Assembly: GCF_016907315.1 (NCBI RefSeq)
Contig: NZ_JAFBBS010000001.1
Span: 1,364,001 to 1,428,000 of the forward strand
DNA length: 64,000 nt
Source of the DNA: Microbacterium esteraromaticum
Lineage (GTDB): Bacteria; Actinomycetota; Actinomycetes; Actinomycetales; Microbacteriaceae
Direction of reading: 5' to 3'
Shown: in pieces, positions 8,287 to 17,896 of the stretch
Layout: each line of letters opens with the position of its first letter
Numbering within the stretch: the stretch's first letter is position 1
The notes under the pieces: model-generated
Seen by the model: only the letters and a program-made list of their open reading frames with translations
The model's database searches: none
Told to the model about the DNA's origin: nothing
Made by a program: the position numbers and the translations under genes

Positions 8287-9594
8287 GTGAAGCACAAGAT
8301 CTTGACGACCGTCGCAGGAATCGGCACCGTCGCCGTTCTCGCCCTCACCGGATGCTCGCCGTCGGCCGGATCGGCCGACGGCAAGGTCACGCTGCAGATG
8401 GTCGAGAGCCTGACCAACCCTGCGCGCACCGAGCTGATCCGCGGACTGCTCGACGACTTCGAGAAGCAGAACCCCGACATCACGGTCAAGCTCGTCTCGC
8501 CGCCCACCGAGCAGGCCGACCAGAAGATCCAGCAGATGCTGCAGTCGGGCAAGGGCGTCGACGTGCTCGAGGTCCGAGACATCACCGTCGGCCCCTTCTC
8601 GAACAACGGCTGGCTGCGCGACCTGAGCGGCGACGTGAAGAAGTGGGACGGATGGGACGCGCTCACCGAGAACGCGCAGTCCGCGTCGGTCGCCGAGGAC
8701 GGCAAGAGCTACTTCCTGCCATACGGGTTCTACGGCCTGTCGCTGTTCTACCGCAAGGACCTCGTCGAGCAGGCAGGGTTCGACGGCCCGCCGAGCAGCT
8801 GGAAGGAGCTGCTCGAGCAGGCGTCGGCCATCCAGGATCCGTCCAAGAACATCTACGGCTACGCGTTCCGCGGCGGCCAGAACGCGAACAGCAACGTCGT
8901 CGCCGCGATCGAGGCGTACACGATCGACGACCTCGACGTCGACGACGCGTTCCTGCTGAAGAACGGCGACACCATGTTCTCGGCTCCCGAGGCGCAGGAT
9001 GCCGTCGACGATTACTTCGACCTGTTCAAGAAGGCCTCGCCGCCCTCGGCGGTGTCGTGGGGCTACCCCGAGATGGTCGCCGGCTTCACGAACGGCTCCA
9101 CCGCGTTCCTGCTGCAGGACCCCGAGGTCATCGCGACCGTGCAGGACTCCTCGCTGAAGCCCGAGCAGTGGGACACCGCTCCCCTGCTCACCGGCCCCAG
9201 CGGCAAGGCCGCGCAGCCGCTCGCCGTCGCGGGCTGGGGTGTCGCCGAGAAGAGCGCCAACAGCGAGGCGGCCGTCAAGCTCGTCGAGTTCCTCGCCTCC
9301 GAGGAGCCGGCGACCGAGTTCGCGCAGGCGAACAGCCTCGTGCCGATCGTCACCTCGGCCGCTGACGACGAGTTCTACAAGACCGGCCCGTGGACGAGCT
9401 ACGTCACGATGACCGAGAACCCCGACACCTACATCAACGTGCGCCAGCCGCGCGGTGTGAGCTGGTGGACGGAGTGGATCCAGAAGTCCGATCAGGATGT
9501 GCAGAAGGTGCTTCTCGGGAACATGACCACCGAAGAGCTGCTGACGTCCTGGGACGAGTTCTGGACGGAGAAGTACGCCGCGGAGAAGGGCTGA
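8287..9594 (+). CDS. Extracellular solute-binding lipoprotein of ABC importer (family 1)
   Basis: The GTG at 8287 follows AGAGAGG and gives 435 residues. A lipoprotein signal peptide is visible, with a basic start, a hydrophobic core and lipobox LTGC with C23. The mature protein matches the carbohydrate-type family 1 binding proteins (MalE/UgpB-like). Only 47 bases separate it from the PLP gene and five from the next permease gene, so the four genes form an operon. No ATPase gene is present; a shared MsiK-like ATPase elsewhere is usual for such actinobacterial importers. The ligand may be a sugar or a nitrogen-containing sugar derivative. Confidence 0.88.
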   Translation: MKHKILTTVAGIGTVAVLALTGCSPSAGSADGKVTLQMVESLTNPARTELIRGLLDDFEKQNPDITVKLVSPPTEQADQKIQQMLQSGKGVDVLEVRDITVGPFSNNGWLRDLSGDVKKWDGWDALTENAQSASVAEDGKSYFLPYGFYGLSLFYRKDLVEQAGFDGPPSSWKELLEQASAIQDPSKNIYGYAFRGGQNANSNVVAAIEAYTIDDLDVDDAFLLKNGDTMFSAPEAQDAVDDYFDLFKKASPPSAVSWGYPEMVAGFTNGSTAFLLQDPEVIATVQDSSLKPEQWDTAPLLTGPSGKAAQPLAVAGWGVAEKSANSEAAVKLVEFLASEEPATEFAQANSLVPIVTSAADDEFYKTGPWTSYVTMTENPDTYINVRQPRGVSWWTEWIQKSDQDVQKVLLGNMTTEELLTSWDEFWTEKYAAEKG

Positions 9595-9599
9595 TCGCC

Positions 9600-10571
9600 T
9601 TGTCCGCTCCGACCACCCGCGGCATCCGCGCGAGCCGCGGCCTCCGCGAGAGGGGCTCCGCCGGCACCACCGGCGGGGCCTCCCCCTCGCGTCGCCCGTT
9701 CCGCGCACGCCACGCGCTGACCCTTCTCGCGTTCATGGCGCCGGCGATCGTGTTCGTGTGCTGGTTCACGTACGCCCCGATGCTGCAGGGTGCCCGCATG
9801 GCGTTCCACGACTGGAACCTGTGGGACCTCACCTCGACCCCGTTCGTGGGGTTCGACAACTTCGTCACCGTCTTCCAGGATCCGGCGTTCCCGACCGTCG
9901 CATGGAACTCCGTGCTCTGGGTGGTCGGCTCGCTCGTGCCGCAGCTGGTGATCGGCTTCCTGATCGCACTCGCGCTGCGCAAGCGGTTCCGCTTCCGCGG
10001 CCTGTATCAGGCTCTCGTCTTCTTCCCCTGGGCTGTCTCGGGCTTCCTGATCGGGATGCTCTTCCGCTGGATGTTCAACGCCGAGTTCGGCGTCGTGAAC
10101 GACCTGCTCATGAAGGCGGGGCTGATCGATGCGCCGCTGCCGTGGCTGGCAGACCCGAAGCTCGCGATGTTCGCCGTGATCGTCGCCAACGTCTGGTACG
10201 GGGTCACATTCTTCGCGATCATGATCCTCGCCGCGCTGCAGTCGGTCCCCGATGACGTGCTCGAAGCCGCCAGCCTCGACGGCGCAGGCAAGGCACGCCA
10301 GCTCTTCTCGATCATCATCCCGTACATCTCGGTGACGCTGTTCCTGACCGTGCTGCTGCGCGTGATCTGGATCTTCAACTTCCCCGACATCATCTGGGCG
10401 ATGACGAGCGGCGGACCGGCGAACCAGACGCACATCATCACGACCTGGATGATCAACTACACGCAGCAGGGCAACTACGGCATCGCCAGCGCGATCGGCC
10501 TCATCGTCGTCGCATTCCTGTTCGTCTTCTGCGCGTTCTATCTCATGGCGATGCGGAAGGCTCAGCGATGA
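9600..10571 (+). CDS. ABC transporter permease, MalF-like
   Basis: The frame opens upstream inside the binding-protein gene, so the likely start is the TTG at 9600, just after that gene's stop, giving 323 residues. This start is the least certain in the operon. A first membrane segment lies near residues 38-58 and the inner-membrane component EAA loop reads EAASLDGAGKARQLFSIIIP. The product should form a heterodimer with the next permease and import the ligand delivered by the lipoprotein. Confidence 0.85.
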   Translation: MSAPTTRGIRASRGLRERGSAGTTGGASPSRRPFRARHALTLLAFMAPAIVFVCWFTYAPMLQGARMAFHDWNLWDLTSTPFVGFDNFVTVFQDPAFPTVAWNSVLWVVGSLVPQLVIGFLIALALRKRFRFRGLYQALVFFPWAVSGFLIGMLFRWMFNAEFGVVNDLLMKAGLIDAPLPWLADPKLAMFAVIVANVWYGVTFFAIMILAALQSVPDDVLEAASLDGAGKARQLFSIIIPYISVTLFLTVLLRVIWIFNFPDIIWAMTSGGPANQTHIITTWMINYTQQGNYGIASAIGLIVVAFLFVFCAFYLMAMRKAQR

Positions 10572-11491
10572 CCACCCTGACCGGCTCCACTTCGGCGCGC
10601 ACCTCGATCACCGACACGCGCCGCGTGACCGTCCCCGACCCGGCATCCGCACCCCGCGGCCCGCGCAAGGTGACCGTCGGCGGCGTGATCCGGGTCGTCG
10701 GACTCGCGCTGTGGCTCATCATCACGCTGTTCCCGCTGTACTGGATCGCGCTGACCTCGTTCAAGTCGCCTGGCACCATCAACCGCTACCCGATCGAGTA
10801 CTGGCCGAGCGAGCCGTCGCTCGAGAACTACGTCAGCCTGTTCGAGACGAGCTCGTTCGGCGTCTTCCTGGGCAACTCCGCCCTGGTGGCGGTCACGGCC
10901 GGTGCGGTGGCGACGCTCATCGCCCTGCTCAGCGCCTACGTCCTCGCGCGCTTCGAGTTCCGCGGCAAGGGACCCGTGCTGATCGCGTTCCTGCTGACAC
11001 AGATGATCCCGGCGTTCATCGCGCTCGGACCGCTGTACTCCATGATGAGCGACCTGGGTCTGGTCGACACCAAACCCGGCCTCATCCTCGTGTACATCGC
11101 GATCTGCATCCCGTTCTCGACGGTCATGCTGCGGGGCTTCTTCGAGAACGTGCCCGACGCGCTCGAAGAGGCGGCGCAGATCGACGGATGCTCCCGCCTG
11201 GGCGCACTGTTCCGCGTCCTCGTCCCGGTGATGACACCAGGCATCATCGCAGCGTTCATCTTCAACTTCGTCAACTGCTGGAACGAGCTGTTCCTGTCGG
11301 TCGTGCTGATGAACACCGATGAGAACCGCACTGTCCCGTCGGCGCTGAACGGATTCATCTCCACGTTCAACATCGACTGGGGCTCCATGTCAGCCGCGGC
11401 CGTGCTGACGATCCTCCCGACGATGCTGATGTTCGCGCTCGCGAGCCGCTGGATCGTCCAGGGACTGACCTCCGGCGCCGTCAAGGAGTGA
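10568..11491 (+). CDS. ABC transporter permease, MalG-like
   Basis: The ATG overlaps the stop of the previous permease (ATGA). The 307-residue protein has six predicted membrane segments and the EAA loop EEAAQIDGCSRLGALFRVLVP that contacts the ATPase. It ends with a cytoplasmic GLTSGAVKE tail typical of MalG-type subunits. It is the last gene of the PLP enzyme and importer operon and is followed by a strong inverted repeat. Confidence 0.9.
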   Translation: MTTLTGSTSARTSITDTRRVTVPDPASAPRGPRKVTVGGVIRVVGLALWLIITLFPLYWIALTSFKSPGTINRYPIEYWPSEPSLENYVSLFETSSFGVFLGNSALVAVTAGAVATLIALLSAYVLARFEFRGKGPVLIAFLLTQMIPAFIALGPLYSMMSDLGLVDTKPGLILVYIAICIPFSTVMLRGFFENVPDALEEAAQIDGCSRLGALFRVLVPVMTPGIIAAFIFNFVNCWNELFLSVVLMNTDENRTVPSALNGFISTFNIDWGSMSAAAVLTILPTMLMFALASRWIVQGLTSGAVKE

Positions 11492-11528
11492 CCGCTCGCG
11501 CGGACGCCCGTCTCGGGCATCCGCAGCA

Positions 11529-11587
11529 CTCAGGTCGCGATCCGCCCCGCTGTTTCACCGAGATGGCGGGACGAATCGCGACCTGAG
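11529..11587. repeat. Inverted repeat between convergent genes (CAGGTCGCGA family, copy 2)
   Basis: CTCAGGTCGCGAT (11529-11541) and ATCGCGACCTGAG (11575-11587) are perfect 13-bp arms. Weaker secondary pairing between a CCGCC run and GGCGGG lies inside. It sits between the permease gene and the minus-strand aldo/keto reductase gene, so it may end transcription from both sides. It shares its arm core with the element at 1379-1417. Confidence 0.7.
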
Positions 11588-11606
11588 CGCGTTGAGGAGT
11601 AGGGCG

Positions 11607-12620
11607 TCAGACCAGTCGCGTCTTCGGCGAGACGTCGTAGGTGTCTTCGGGGTCGGTGTTCGCCACTCCACCGAGCGCCTCGTCGATCGCCGTCATCACG
11701 TCGGCGCCGAGACGCACGCCCGAGGCCTTCACGGTCTCGGCGAGCTGCTCGGGGCGCGACGCGCCCACGAGGGCGGCGGCGACGTTCTGGTTCTGCAGCA
11801 CCCAGGCGATGGCGAGCTGCGGCATCGTGAGTCCGGCATCGGCGGCGATGGGCTTGAGCCTCTGCACCGCCTCGAGGATGTCGTCCTGCAGCAGGCGCTT
11901 GATGAAGTCGGCGCCCGAGTGCGGGTCGGTCGCGCGCGAGCCGTCGGGCACGGGCTGACCGGGGAGGTACTTGCCGCTCAGCACGCCCTGCGCCATCGGC
12001 GACCACACGATCTGCGAGATCCCGAGGCTCTCCGAGGTGGGCACGACCTTGCCCTCGATCACGCGGTGCAGCATCGAGTACTGCGGCTGGTTCGAGATCA
12101 GCTGGAAGCCCAGCTGGCGCGACAGCGCGTGACCTTCGCGCAGCTGCTCGGCCGTCCACTCCGAGACGCCGATGTACAGCGCCTTGCCCTGCCGCACGAC
12201 GTCGGCGAACGCCTGCATCGTCTCTTCGAGAGGAGTCTCGTAGTCGTAGCGGTGCGCCTGGTACAGGTCGACGTAGTCGGTGCCGAGTCGCTGCAGCGAG
12301 CCTTCGATCGACTCGAAGATGTGCTTGCGGCTGAGCCCGGTGTCGTTCGGACCCTTCGGTCCGGTCGGGAAGTAGACCTTGGTGAAGATCTCGAGGCCGG
12401 CGCGGCGCTGACCAGCGAGCGCCTTGCCGAGCACGACCTCAGCGGCCGTGTTCGCATAGGTGTCCGCGGTGTCGAACGTGGTGATGCCGGCGTCGAGTGC
12501 GGCGTGCACCGTCGCGATCGCCGCCTCGTCACCCACCTGCGACGCGTGGGTCACCCAGTTGCCGTAGGTGATCTCCGAGACCTTGAGCCCGCTGTTTCCG
12601 AGGTAGCGATAGTTGACCAT
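11607..12620 (-). CDS. Aldo/keto reductase (Kv-beta/YghZ-like)
   Basis: The 337-residue protein starts MVNYRYLGNSGLKVSEITYG and carries the AKR family landmarks: the FDTADTYANTAAE catalytic Asp/Tyr region and a DLYQAHRYD segment. A C-terminal NADPH-binding region reads VGASRPEQLAETVKASG. It resembles the YghZ/Kv-channel beta-subunit branch that reduces aldehydes and methylglyoxal with NADPH. TAGCGT is placed six bases before the ATG, a leaderless start. It is probably monocistronic. The physiological substrate is unknown. Confidence 0.88.
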   Translation of the reverse strand: MVNYRYLGNSGLKVSEITYGNWVTHASQVGDEAAIATVHAALDAGITTFDTADTYANTAAEVVLGKALAGQRRAGLEIFTKVYFPTGPKGPNDTGLSRKHIFESIEGSLQRLGTDYVDLYQAHRYDYETPLEETMQAFADVVRQGKALYIGVSEWTAEQLREGHALSRQLGFQLISNQPQYSMLHRVIEGKVVPTSESLGISQIVWSPMAQGVLSGKYLPGQPVPDGSRATDPHSGADFIKRLLQDDILEAVQRLKPIAADAGLTMPQLAIAWVLQNQNVAAALVGASRPEQLAETVKASGVRLGADVMTAIDEALGGVANTDPEDTYDVSPKTRLV

Positions 12621-12687
12621 GCACCAACGCTATCCGCGATCGGCGCGATGACGGCCAGATGAGTCGGGCCTTGACAACCGGGCGATG

Positions 12688-14280
12688 TCAGACCGAAGTG
12701 GTCTCGCGGATGTCGGCCCGGGTCATCGGCTGGGTCGGCGCCGGATCGGTCGCGACCGCCGCCGGTGACGAACCGGATGCCCGTGACGCGGCGGCAGGGG
12801 CATCCGCAGCGGTCACGATCGCCGCACGATCGCGGAAGCCCTCGGCGGTGACCCGGTCGAGGTCGACCTGCTTGCGGATATCGCGTGCGCGCTCGTAGAG
12901 CGACGGGTCGCCCCAGCTGGTGAGCACCTTCACGAGCACGGGCAGCAGCTCGATCATGAAGAACAGCGCGGCGATCAGCCAGTGCGCCCAGAAGATCGTC
13001 GGCTCCTTCTCGCCGAGGCGGTTGAGTCCGGTGATCTGACTGAGCAGGCCGATCGCGCCCGCGTTGCCCTGGGCGACCGAGTCGGCGCGCGCGTTGTATG
13101 CGGCGAGCGCCTGCTCGTAGGTCTTCTTCGCGGCGGGAAGCTGATCCTTCGCCTGCTCGCGGTTGGCCTGCTCGGATGCCGCGGTGTTGGCCTTCGCGTC
13201 GGTCTCTGCTGTCGACAGGTCGTCGTTCGCCGACCGGAGCTGCGCCGACAGCGCGTCGTAGGTCTGCTGAGCCTGGGCGAGCTGCGCCTTCGCGGCGTCG
13301 GAGCTGGAGCCCTCGCCGTTCACGCCGGTGCAGCCCGGCACGGTGCCAGCGCCCTCGCCGGTCAGCTCGCACTGGTACAGCGCACGGGCCGAGTCGATGA
13401 CCTTCTGCTGCTCGGCCATCTTGGCGGTCAGCTCGTCGACGGTCGACTTCGCGGCGCTCGTGCTCGCCGAGCCCGAGTCGGTGCCGGCGACGACGCCGGT
13501 CGCGGCCTGGTTCTCGAGGGCGGCGACGCGCTCGGTCGCCGCGTCGAGGGCCTTCTTCTCGGGGCCCTTCTCGAGGGCATCCTGGTCGGACTGCGACTGG
13601 GTGATGTTGGTGGATGCCACCTCGCGGGCGATGTCGTTGTGGAACACCTGGAGCACGAGGGGCTCGGCGACGAGGAATCCGATCAGCGCGGCCATGGCGA
13701 CACGGGGCAGCGCCAGCGCGAGCATCTTGCCGACATTGCGGGTCGACGACATCGTCGAGGTGAGGAAGCGGTCGAGGTTGAAGATGATCGCCGCCCACAC
13801 GAGCGCCAGCGGGATCGCGACCCAGATGGCGACCTGCACGCCGGTCGTCAGCGCGAACATCATCGAGATCGCCGAGACCAGCGCGGTGCCGACCAGTACG
13901 AAGAACATCTGCACGAAGCGCGGGGTCTCGCCGGGCACCCGGTCAAGGATCTCGCCCTCGGCGCCGCCGAGGATCGCCATCGTCCGCATGCGCGAACCGG
14001 GGGTGCGGGGCCGTCGCTCGCGCTTCGGCCGCGGTGCGCGCTTTGGACGACGCGACTCGGCCGGCTCGTCGGATGCTGCGGGCTCGGCTTCCTCGATCAC
14101 CGTGGTCGGGTGCGTCTCAGGAGCGTCGTCAGCGGGCTGCGCGGTCTCGGAGCCGGTGGGCTCGTACTGGCGCAGGAAATCGAGGTCTTCGTCGGTGACC
14201 GAGCCTTCGGGGGCGTCGGACTCGAACGAGATCCGCCCCTGGGAATCCATCCGGCCAGGGCGATGTGCGGAATAGGACAT
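12688..14280 (-). CDS. DUF4407 domain-containing membrane protein
   Basis: This 530-residue protein has an acidic and then basic cytoplasmic N-terminus and three membrane segments near residues 125-220. These include the DUF4407 signature IFNLDRFLTS. A long helical stretch rich in Ala, Gln, Asp and Glu follows, probably a coiled coil, with two Cys in the middle. A final membrane segment reads WLIAALFFMIELLPVLVKVL, and the tail is Pro/Ala-rich. The function is not established for the family. The start at 14280 is chosen because TACTCT lies six bases upstream; an in-frame start further upstream is possible. Confidence 0.8.
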   Translation of the reverse strand: MSYSAHRPGRMDSQGRISFESDAPEGSVTDEDLDFLRQYEPTGSETAQPADDAPETHPTTVIEEAEPAASDEPAESRRPKRAPRPKRERRPRTPGSRMRTMAILGGAEGEILDRVPGETPRFVQMFFVLVGTALVSAISMMFALTTGVQVAIWVAIPLALVWAAIIFNLDRFLTSTMSSTRNVGKMLALALPRVAMAALIGFLVAEPLVLQVFHNDIAREVASTNITQSQSDQDALEKGPEKKALDAATERVAALENQAATGVVAGTDSGSASTSAAKSTVDELTAKMAEQQKVIDSARALYQCELTGEGAGTVPGCTGVNGEGSSSDAAKAQLAQAQQTYDALSAQLRSANDDLSTAETDAKANTAASEQANREQAKDQLPAAKKTYEQALAAYNARADSVAQGNAGAIGLLSQITGLNRLGEKEPTIFWAHWLIAALFFMIELLPVLVKVLTSWGDPSLYERARDIRKQVDLDRVTAEGFRDRAAIVTAADAPAAASRASGSSPAAVATDPAPTQPMTRADIRETTSV

Positions 14281-14384
14281 CCCTCCAGAGTAGGAAACCC
14301 CGGCTGTGCGACTCCCGGACGATCCCTGCGAGCGGCTCACAGAAAAGGGTGCGGAGAGCGGTGGCGGATGCCAGGCTGGGCGTC

Positions 14385-14858
14385 ATGAAGACGCTGCTGC
14401 TGGCCCGTCACGCGAAGTCCGACTGGGGCGATCAGGCGGTGCGCGACCACGATCGCCCGCTCAACGCCCGCGGGATGCGCGACGCCCCGGCGATGGCGGC
14501 CAGGCTCGTCGGCGAAGGGGTGCCGTTGGGGCACATCGTGTCGAGCACGGCGCTTCGCGCCCGCACCACGGCCGACGAGTACGCGGCGGCGTTCCGCCTC
14601 GAGGTCGCCGACGAGCCGGCGCTGTACGCGGCGTCGGCCCGCACCATCCTGTCGGTGGCCGCGGCGCTTCCGGATGCCGTCGACGTCGCGATGCTCGTCG
14701 GCCACAACCCCGGAATGGCGGATGCTGTCGCCGAGCTCACCGGCGAGCACGTCGAGTTCCCGACGTGCGCCGTCGCGGAGTGCGCGGTGGACGTCGAGTC
14801 GTGGGCGGAGCTGATCGAGGGTTCGGGCCGCCTGGTGTCGCTGCGCACGCCCCGCTGA
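14385..14858 (+). CDS. SixA-like histidine phosphatase
   Basis: The 157-residue protein begins MKTLLLARHAKSDW, containing the RHAKS version of the histidine phosphatase RHG motif. The second catalytic His is in LVGHNPGM. Length and motifs match the SixA group that removes phosphate from phosphohistidine proteins. The start follows CAGGCT by seven bases without a Shine-Dalgarno. The gene is alone, divergent from the DUF4407 gene and convergent with rlmN. Confidence 0.86.
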   Translation: MKTLLLARHAKSDWGDQAVRDHDRPLNARGMRDAPAMAARLVGEGVPLGHIVSSTALRARTTADEYAAAFRLEVADEPALYAASARTILSVAAALPDAVDVAMLVGHNPGMADAVAELTGEHVEFPTCAVAECAVDVESWAELIEGSGRLVSLRTPR

Positions 14859-14867
14859 CCGTGATGC

Positions 14868-14952
14868 GTCCTCGCCCCCTCTGAGCGTCCTCGCCCCCTC
14901 TGGATCGCGTGATTCAGAGGGGGCGAGGACGACGAGCAGGGGCGACGACGAG
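14868..14952. repeat. Double-arm hairpin element with ATCGCGTGATT core (copy 1)
   Basis: The left arm GTCCTCGCCCCCTCTG occurs twice (14868-14883 and 14887-14902). The core GATCGCGTGATT follows at 14903-14914 and then the complementary right arm at 14915-14930, giving a 16-bp perfect stem with a choice of left arms. A related CAGGGGCGA segment follows. An element of the same plan but different arm sequence lies at 61301-61376. Position between convergent genes also suits a bidirectional terminator. Confidence 0.7.
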
Positions 14953-14953
14953 G

Positions 14954-16225
14954 TCAGACCAGCGCGGCGGCCTCGGCCTCGTCTTCGCTGGTGGCGACGA
15001 GCTGACCGCAGGCGCCGTCGATCTCCTTGCCGCGGGTGTCGCGCAGAGTGGTCGGGATGCCCGCGTCGTTGAGCCGGCGCACGAACTCGTTCTGCACGTC
15101 GACCTCGGAGGCCGTCCAGATCGAACCAGGCGTGGGGTTCAGCGGGATGGGGTTCACATGCACCCAGCCGCGGCCGCGAGAGTTCAGCTTCGAGGCGAGC
15201 AGGTCGGCGCGCCACGGGTGGTCGTTCATGTCCTTGATCAGGGCGTACTCGATCGACACGCGGCGCCCGGTCTTCTCGAAGTACTCGCGGGCGGCATCCA
15301 GCGCCTCGCCGACCTTCCAGCGCGAGTTCACCGGGATCAGCTCGTCGCGCAGCTCGTCGTCCGGCGCGTGCAGCGACAGCGCGAAGGTGACCGGGATGTC
15401 TTCATCCGCGAGCTTCTTGATCGCGGGAACCAGGCCGACGGTCGACACCGTGATTCCCCGGGCGCTCATACCGAGGCCGTCGGGCTGCGGCGCGACCATG
15501 ATGCGCACGGCGTCCATGACCCGCTTGTAGTTGGCGAGTGGCTCGCCCATGCCCATGAAGACGATGTTCGAGACGCGCTCCATCGAGTGGTCGTTCGCCT
15601 TCTTGCCGCCGAGCTCGCCGTTCGCGATGGCCCGGTTGGCGCGCACGATCTGCTCGATGATCTCGGCGGTCGACATGTTGCGGGTGAGCCCCGCCTGGCC
15701 GGTGGCGCAGAACGGGCAGTTCATGCCGCAGCCTGCCTGCGAAGAGACGCACAGCGTGATGCGGCCGGGGTAGCGCATGAGCACCGACTCGACGAGGGCG
15801 CCGTCGTGCAGACGCCACAGGAACTTGATCGTGTCGCCCTTGTCGGTCTCGAGGCGCTTCACCTCGGTCATCAGGGGCGGCAGCGTGCCGGCGACGAGCT
15901 CCTCGCGCTGAGCGGCGGGAAGGTCGGTCATATGCGCCGGGTCCGAGGTGTAGTGCGTGAAGTAGTGGGTCGACAGCTGCTTCGCGCGGAAGCCGGGCAG
16001 GCCCAGCTCCTTCACCTTCTCGACGCGCTCGGCGGGCGTCAGGTCGGCCAGGTGGACGGGCGGCTTGCCGCGCTTCGGGCTGGCGAACTGCAGGAGCGGG
16101 CGCCCCTCGGCATCCTTCTGCTGCGTCCATCCCTCGGTCGCGGGGCGCACCTGAGTGCCGCGGGCGGGCCCGGTCTTGCGCACGGGCGTGCTGCGGGAGG
16201 GCGGCGTCTTGTCGGATGCGGGCAT
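14954..16225 (-). CDS. rlmN: 23S rRNA (adenine(2503)-C(2))-methyltransferase
   Basis: The 423-residue radical-SAM enzyme has the CxxxCxxC cluster at C166, C170 and C173 ([13 protein letters not shown]). The C-terminal catalytic cysteine lies in the segment [13 protein letters not shown]. RlmN installs 2-methyladenine at A2503 of 23S rRNA and also modifies some tRNAs. The N-terminal 45 residues are a polar extension beyond the usual start of the fold. TACCCT lies six bases before the ATG, a leaderless arrangement. Recognition of the family is firm. Confidence 0.95.
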   Translation of the reverse strand: MPASDKTPPSRSTPVRKTGPARGTQVRPATEGWTQQKDAEGRPLLQFASPKRGKPPVHLADLTPAERVEKVKELGLPGFRAKQLSTHYFTHYTSDPAHMTDLPAAQREELVAGTLPPLMTEVKRLETDKGDTIKFLWRLHDGALVESVLMRYPGRITLCVSSQAGCGMNCPFCATGQAGLTRNMSTAEIIEQIVRANRAIANGELGGKKANDHSMERVSNIVFMGMGEPLANYKRVMDAVRIMVAPQPDGLGMSARGITVSTVGLVPAIKKLADEDIPVTFALSLHAPDDELRDELIPVNSRWKVGEALDAAREYFEKTGRRVSIEYALIKDMNDHPWRADLLASKLNSRGRGWVHVNPIPLNPTPGSIWTASEVDVQNEFVRRLNDAGIPTTLRDTRGKEIDGACGQLVATSEDEAEAAALV

Positions 16226-16265
16226 GAGTCAAGGGTACGGCGTACCGGCTGGGAGACTGGAGGGC

Positions 16266-17021
16266 ATGGAGATCTGGGCGTGGGCGCTGCTGGCCTTCGC
16301 GGCGCTCATCGCCGGACTCGGCAAGACAGCCCTGCCCGGCAGCTCGACCATCGCGGTGGTGATTCTGGCATCCGTCCTGCCTGCACGCACGTCGACGGCG
16401 GCGATGCTGCTGCTGTTCATCGTCGGCGACGTGTTCGCGCTCATCGCCTACCGGCGGCACGCCGACTGGCGCACTCTGCTGCGGCTCGCGCCGGCGGTCG
16501 TGGTCGGTCTGCTCGTGGGCGCGGTGTTCCTCGCGGTGAGCACCGACGGGATCGTGCGCCGCACGATCGGCGTCATCCTGCTGGCGATGATCGCGCTCAC
16601 GCTGTGGCGCCGGCATCGGGCATCGGCCCGACCGGCCGGTGCCGATGCTGAGCCCGGCGCACGGGCATCCGGTCGTATCGCCGCCGGCGGATACGGCACC
16701 CTCGCCGGATTCACGACGATGGTCGCCAACTCGGGCGGGCCCGTGATGTCGATGTACTTCCTCGCGACCCGCACCCCGGTGAAGGTGTTCCTCGGCACCT
16801 CGGCATGGTTCTTCGCGATCGTCAACCTCACCAAGGTGCCGTTCCTCGCCGGCATCGGACTGCTGACGCCCGAGGTGCTGCTGCTCGATCTCACGCTCGC
16901 GCCGATGGTCGTGATCGGTGCGCTGATCGGCATCCGCCTGGCCAGACGGATGCCGCAGCAGCTGTTCGACCGGCTCGTGATCGCACTCACGATCGCCGGA
17001 TCCGTCTATCTGCTGTTCTGA
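16266..17021 (+). CDS. TSUP (TauE/SafE) family membrane exporter
   Basis: The 251-residue protein is mostly hydrophobic, with about eight membrane segments arranged as two halves. The family landmarks are the first helix with LGKTALPGSS and the mid-protein GFTTMVANSGGPVMSMYFLATR, which matches the TSUP repeat. The family moves sulfite, sulfoacetate or related anions. The start at 16266 follows GAGACT with seven bases and is preferred to upstream codons that overlap the rlmN promoter. The substrate is unknown. Confidence 0.88.
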   Translation: MEIWAWALLAFAALIAGLGKTALPGSSTIAVVILASVLPARTSTAAMLLLFIVGDVFALIAYRRHADWRTLLRLAPAVVVGLLVGAVFLAVSTDGIVRRTIGVILLAMIALTLWRRHRASARPAGADAEPGARASGRIAAGGYGTLAGFTTMVANSGGPVMSMYFLATRTPVKVFLGTSAWFFAIVNLTKVPFLAGIGLLTPEVLLLDLTLAPMVVIGALIGIRLARRMPQQLFDRLVIALTIAGSVYLLF

Positions 17022-17033
17022 AGGAGCGCCCCC

Positions 17034-17864
17034 TCAGTCGAGGAAGATGTCGGGGAACAGCCGGTCGTCGGGGGTGCCGGGCACCGCTGCGTACTTCGAG
17101 AAGTCGGTGACGCCGTCGGCCTCGAGCACGTCCTCGACGATCAGGGTCTGACCCGTGTACTCAGCGGCGGGCTTGGTGATCACCGAGTACGCGGCATCGG
17201 CGTAGATGTCGGCCGTGCGGCTGGCCGCCATCACCCTGTCGCCGCCCAGCAGGTTCTGCACGGCGGCGGTGGCGATCGTGGTGCGTGGCCAGAGCGTGTT
17301 GGCGGCGATGCCGGCATCCGCGAACTCGGCCGCGAGCCCCAGCGTCGCCATCGTCATCCCGTACTTCGCGAGCGTGTACCCGGTGTGCGCACCCAGCCAC
17401 TTCGGCGAGATGTTCAGCGGCGGCGACAGCGACAGGATGTGCGGGTTCGCCGCCTCGCGCAGCACGGGCACGGCCGCACGGGAGAGCATGAAGGTGCCGC
17501 GCACGTTGACGTCCTGCATGAGGTCGTACTTCTTCGCGGCGAGGTCGAGCGAGCGCGAGAGATCGATGACGCTGGCGTTGTTGATGACGATGTCGATGCC
17601 GCCGAACTCGCCCTGCGTCTTCATGACGGCCTCGGTCACCTGGTCGTCGTCGCGCACGTCGCCGACGATCGGCAGCGCCTGCCCGCCGGCCGCGCGGATC
17701 GCCTCGGCGGCCGAGTGCACCGTCCCCTCCAGCTTGGGATGAGGGGTGTCGGTCTTCGCGAGCATCGCGATGTTCGCGCCGTCGGCGGCTGCGCGCAGCG
17801 CGATCGCGAGGCCGATGCCGCGGCTGCCGCCCGACATCAGGATGGTCTTTCCGGCCAGTGACAT
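17034..17864 (-). CDS. SDR family oxidoreductase, HSDL2-like
   Basis: The 276-residue protein starts at the ATG with Shine-Dalgarno AAGGGAGAG. It has the SGGSRGIG cofactor motif near residue 12, NNAS near 95, and Y and K in GYTLAKYGM. Sequence and length resemble the hydroxysteroid-dehydrogenase-like 2 group, usually annotated as SDRs of lipid metabolism. It lies downstream of a second SDR gene on the same strand, separated by 101 bases that hold a strong hairpin. The pair may handle acyl-CoA intermediates; substrate is not known. Confidence 0.87.
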   Translation of the reverse strand: MSLAGKTILMSGGSRGIGLAIALRAAADGANIAMLAKTDTPHPKLEGTVHSAAEAIRAAGGQALPIVGDVRDDDQVTEAVMKTQGEFGGIDIVINNASVIDLSRSLDLAAKKYDLMQDVNVRGTFMLSRAAVPVLREAANPHILSLSPPLNISPKWLGAHTGYTLAKYGMTMATLGLAAEFADAGIAANTLWPRTTIATAAVQNLLGGDRVMAASRTADIYADAAYSVITKPAAEYTGQTLIVEDVLEADGVTDFSKYAAVPGTPDDRLFPDIFLD

Positions 17865-17896
17865 GGTCTCTCCCTTGCTGGGTGGCGCTTTCTGCT

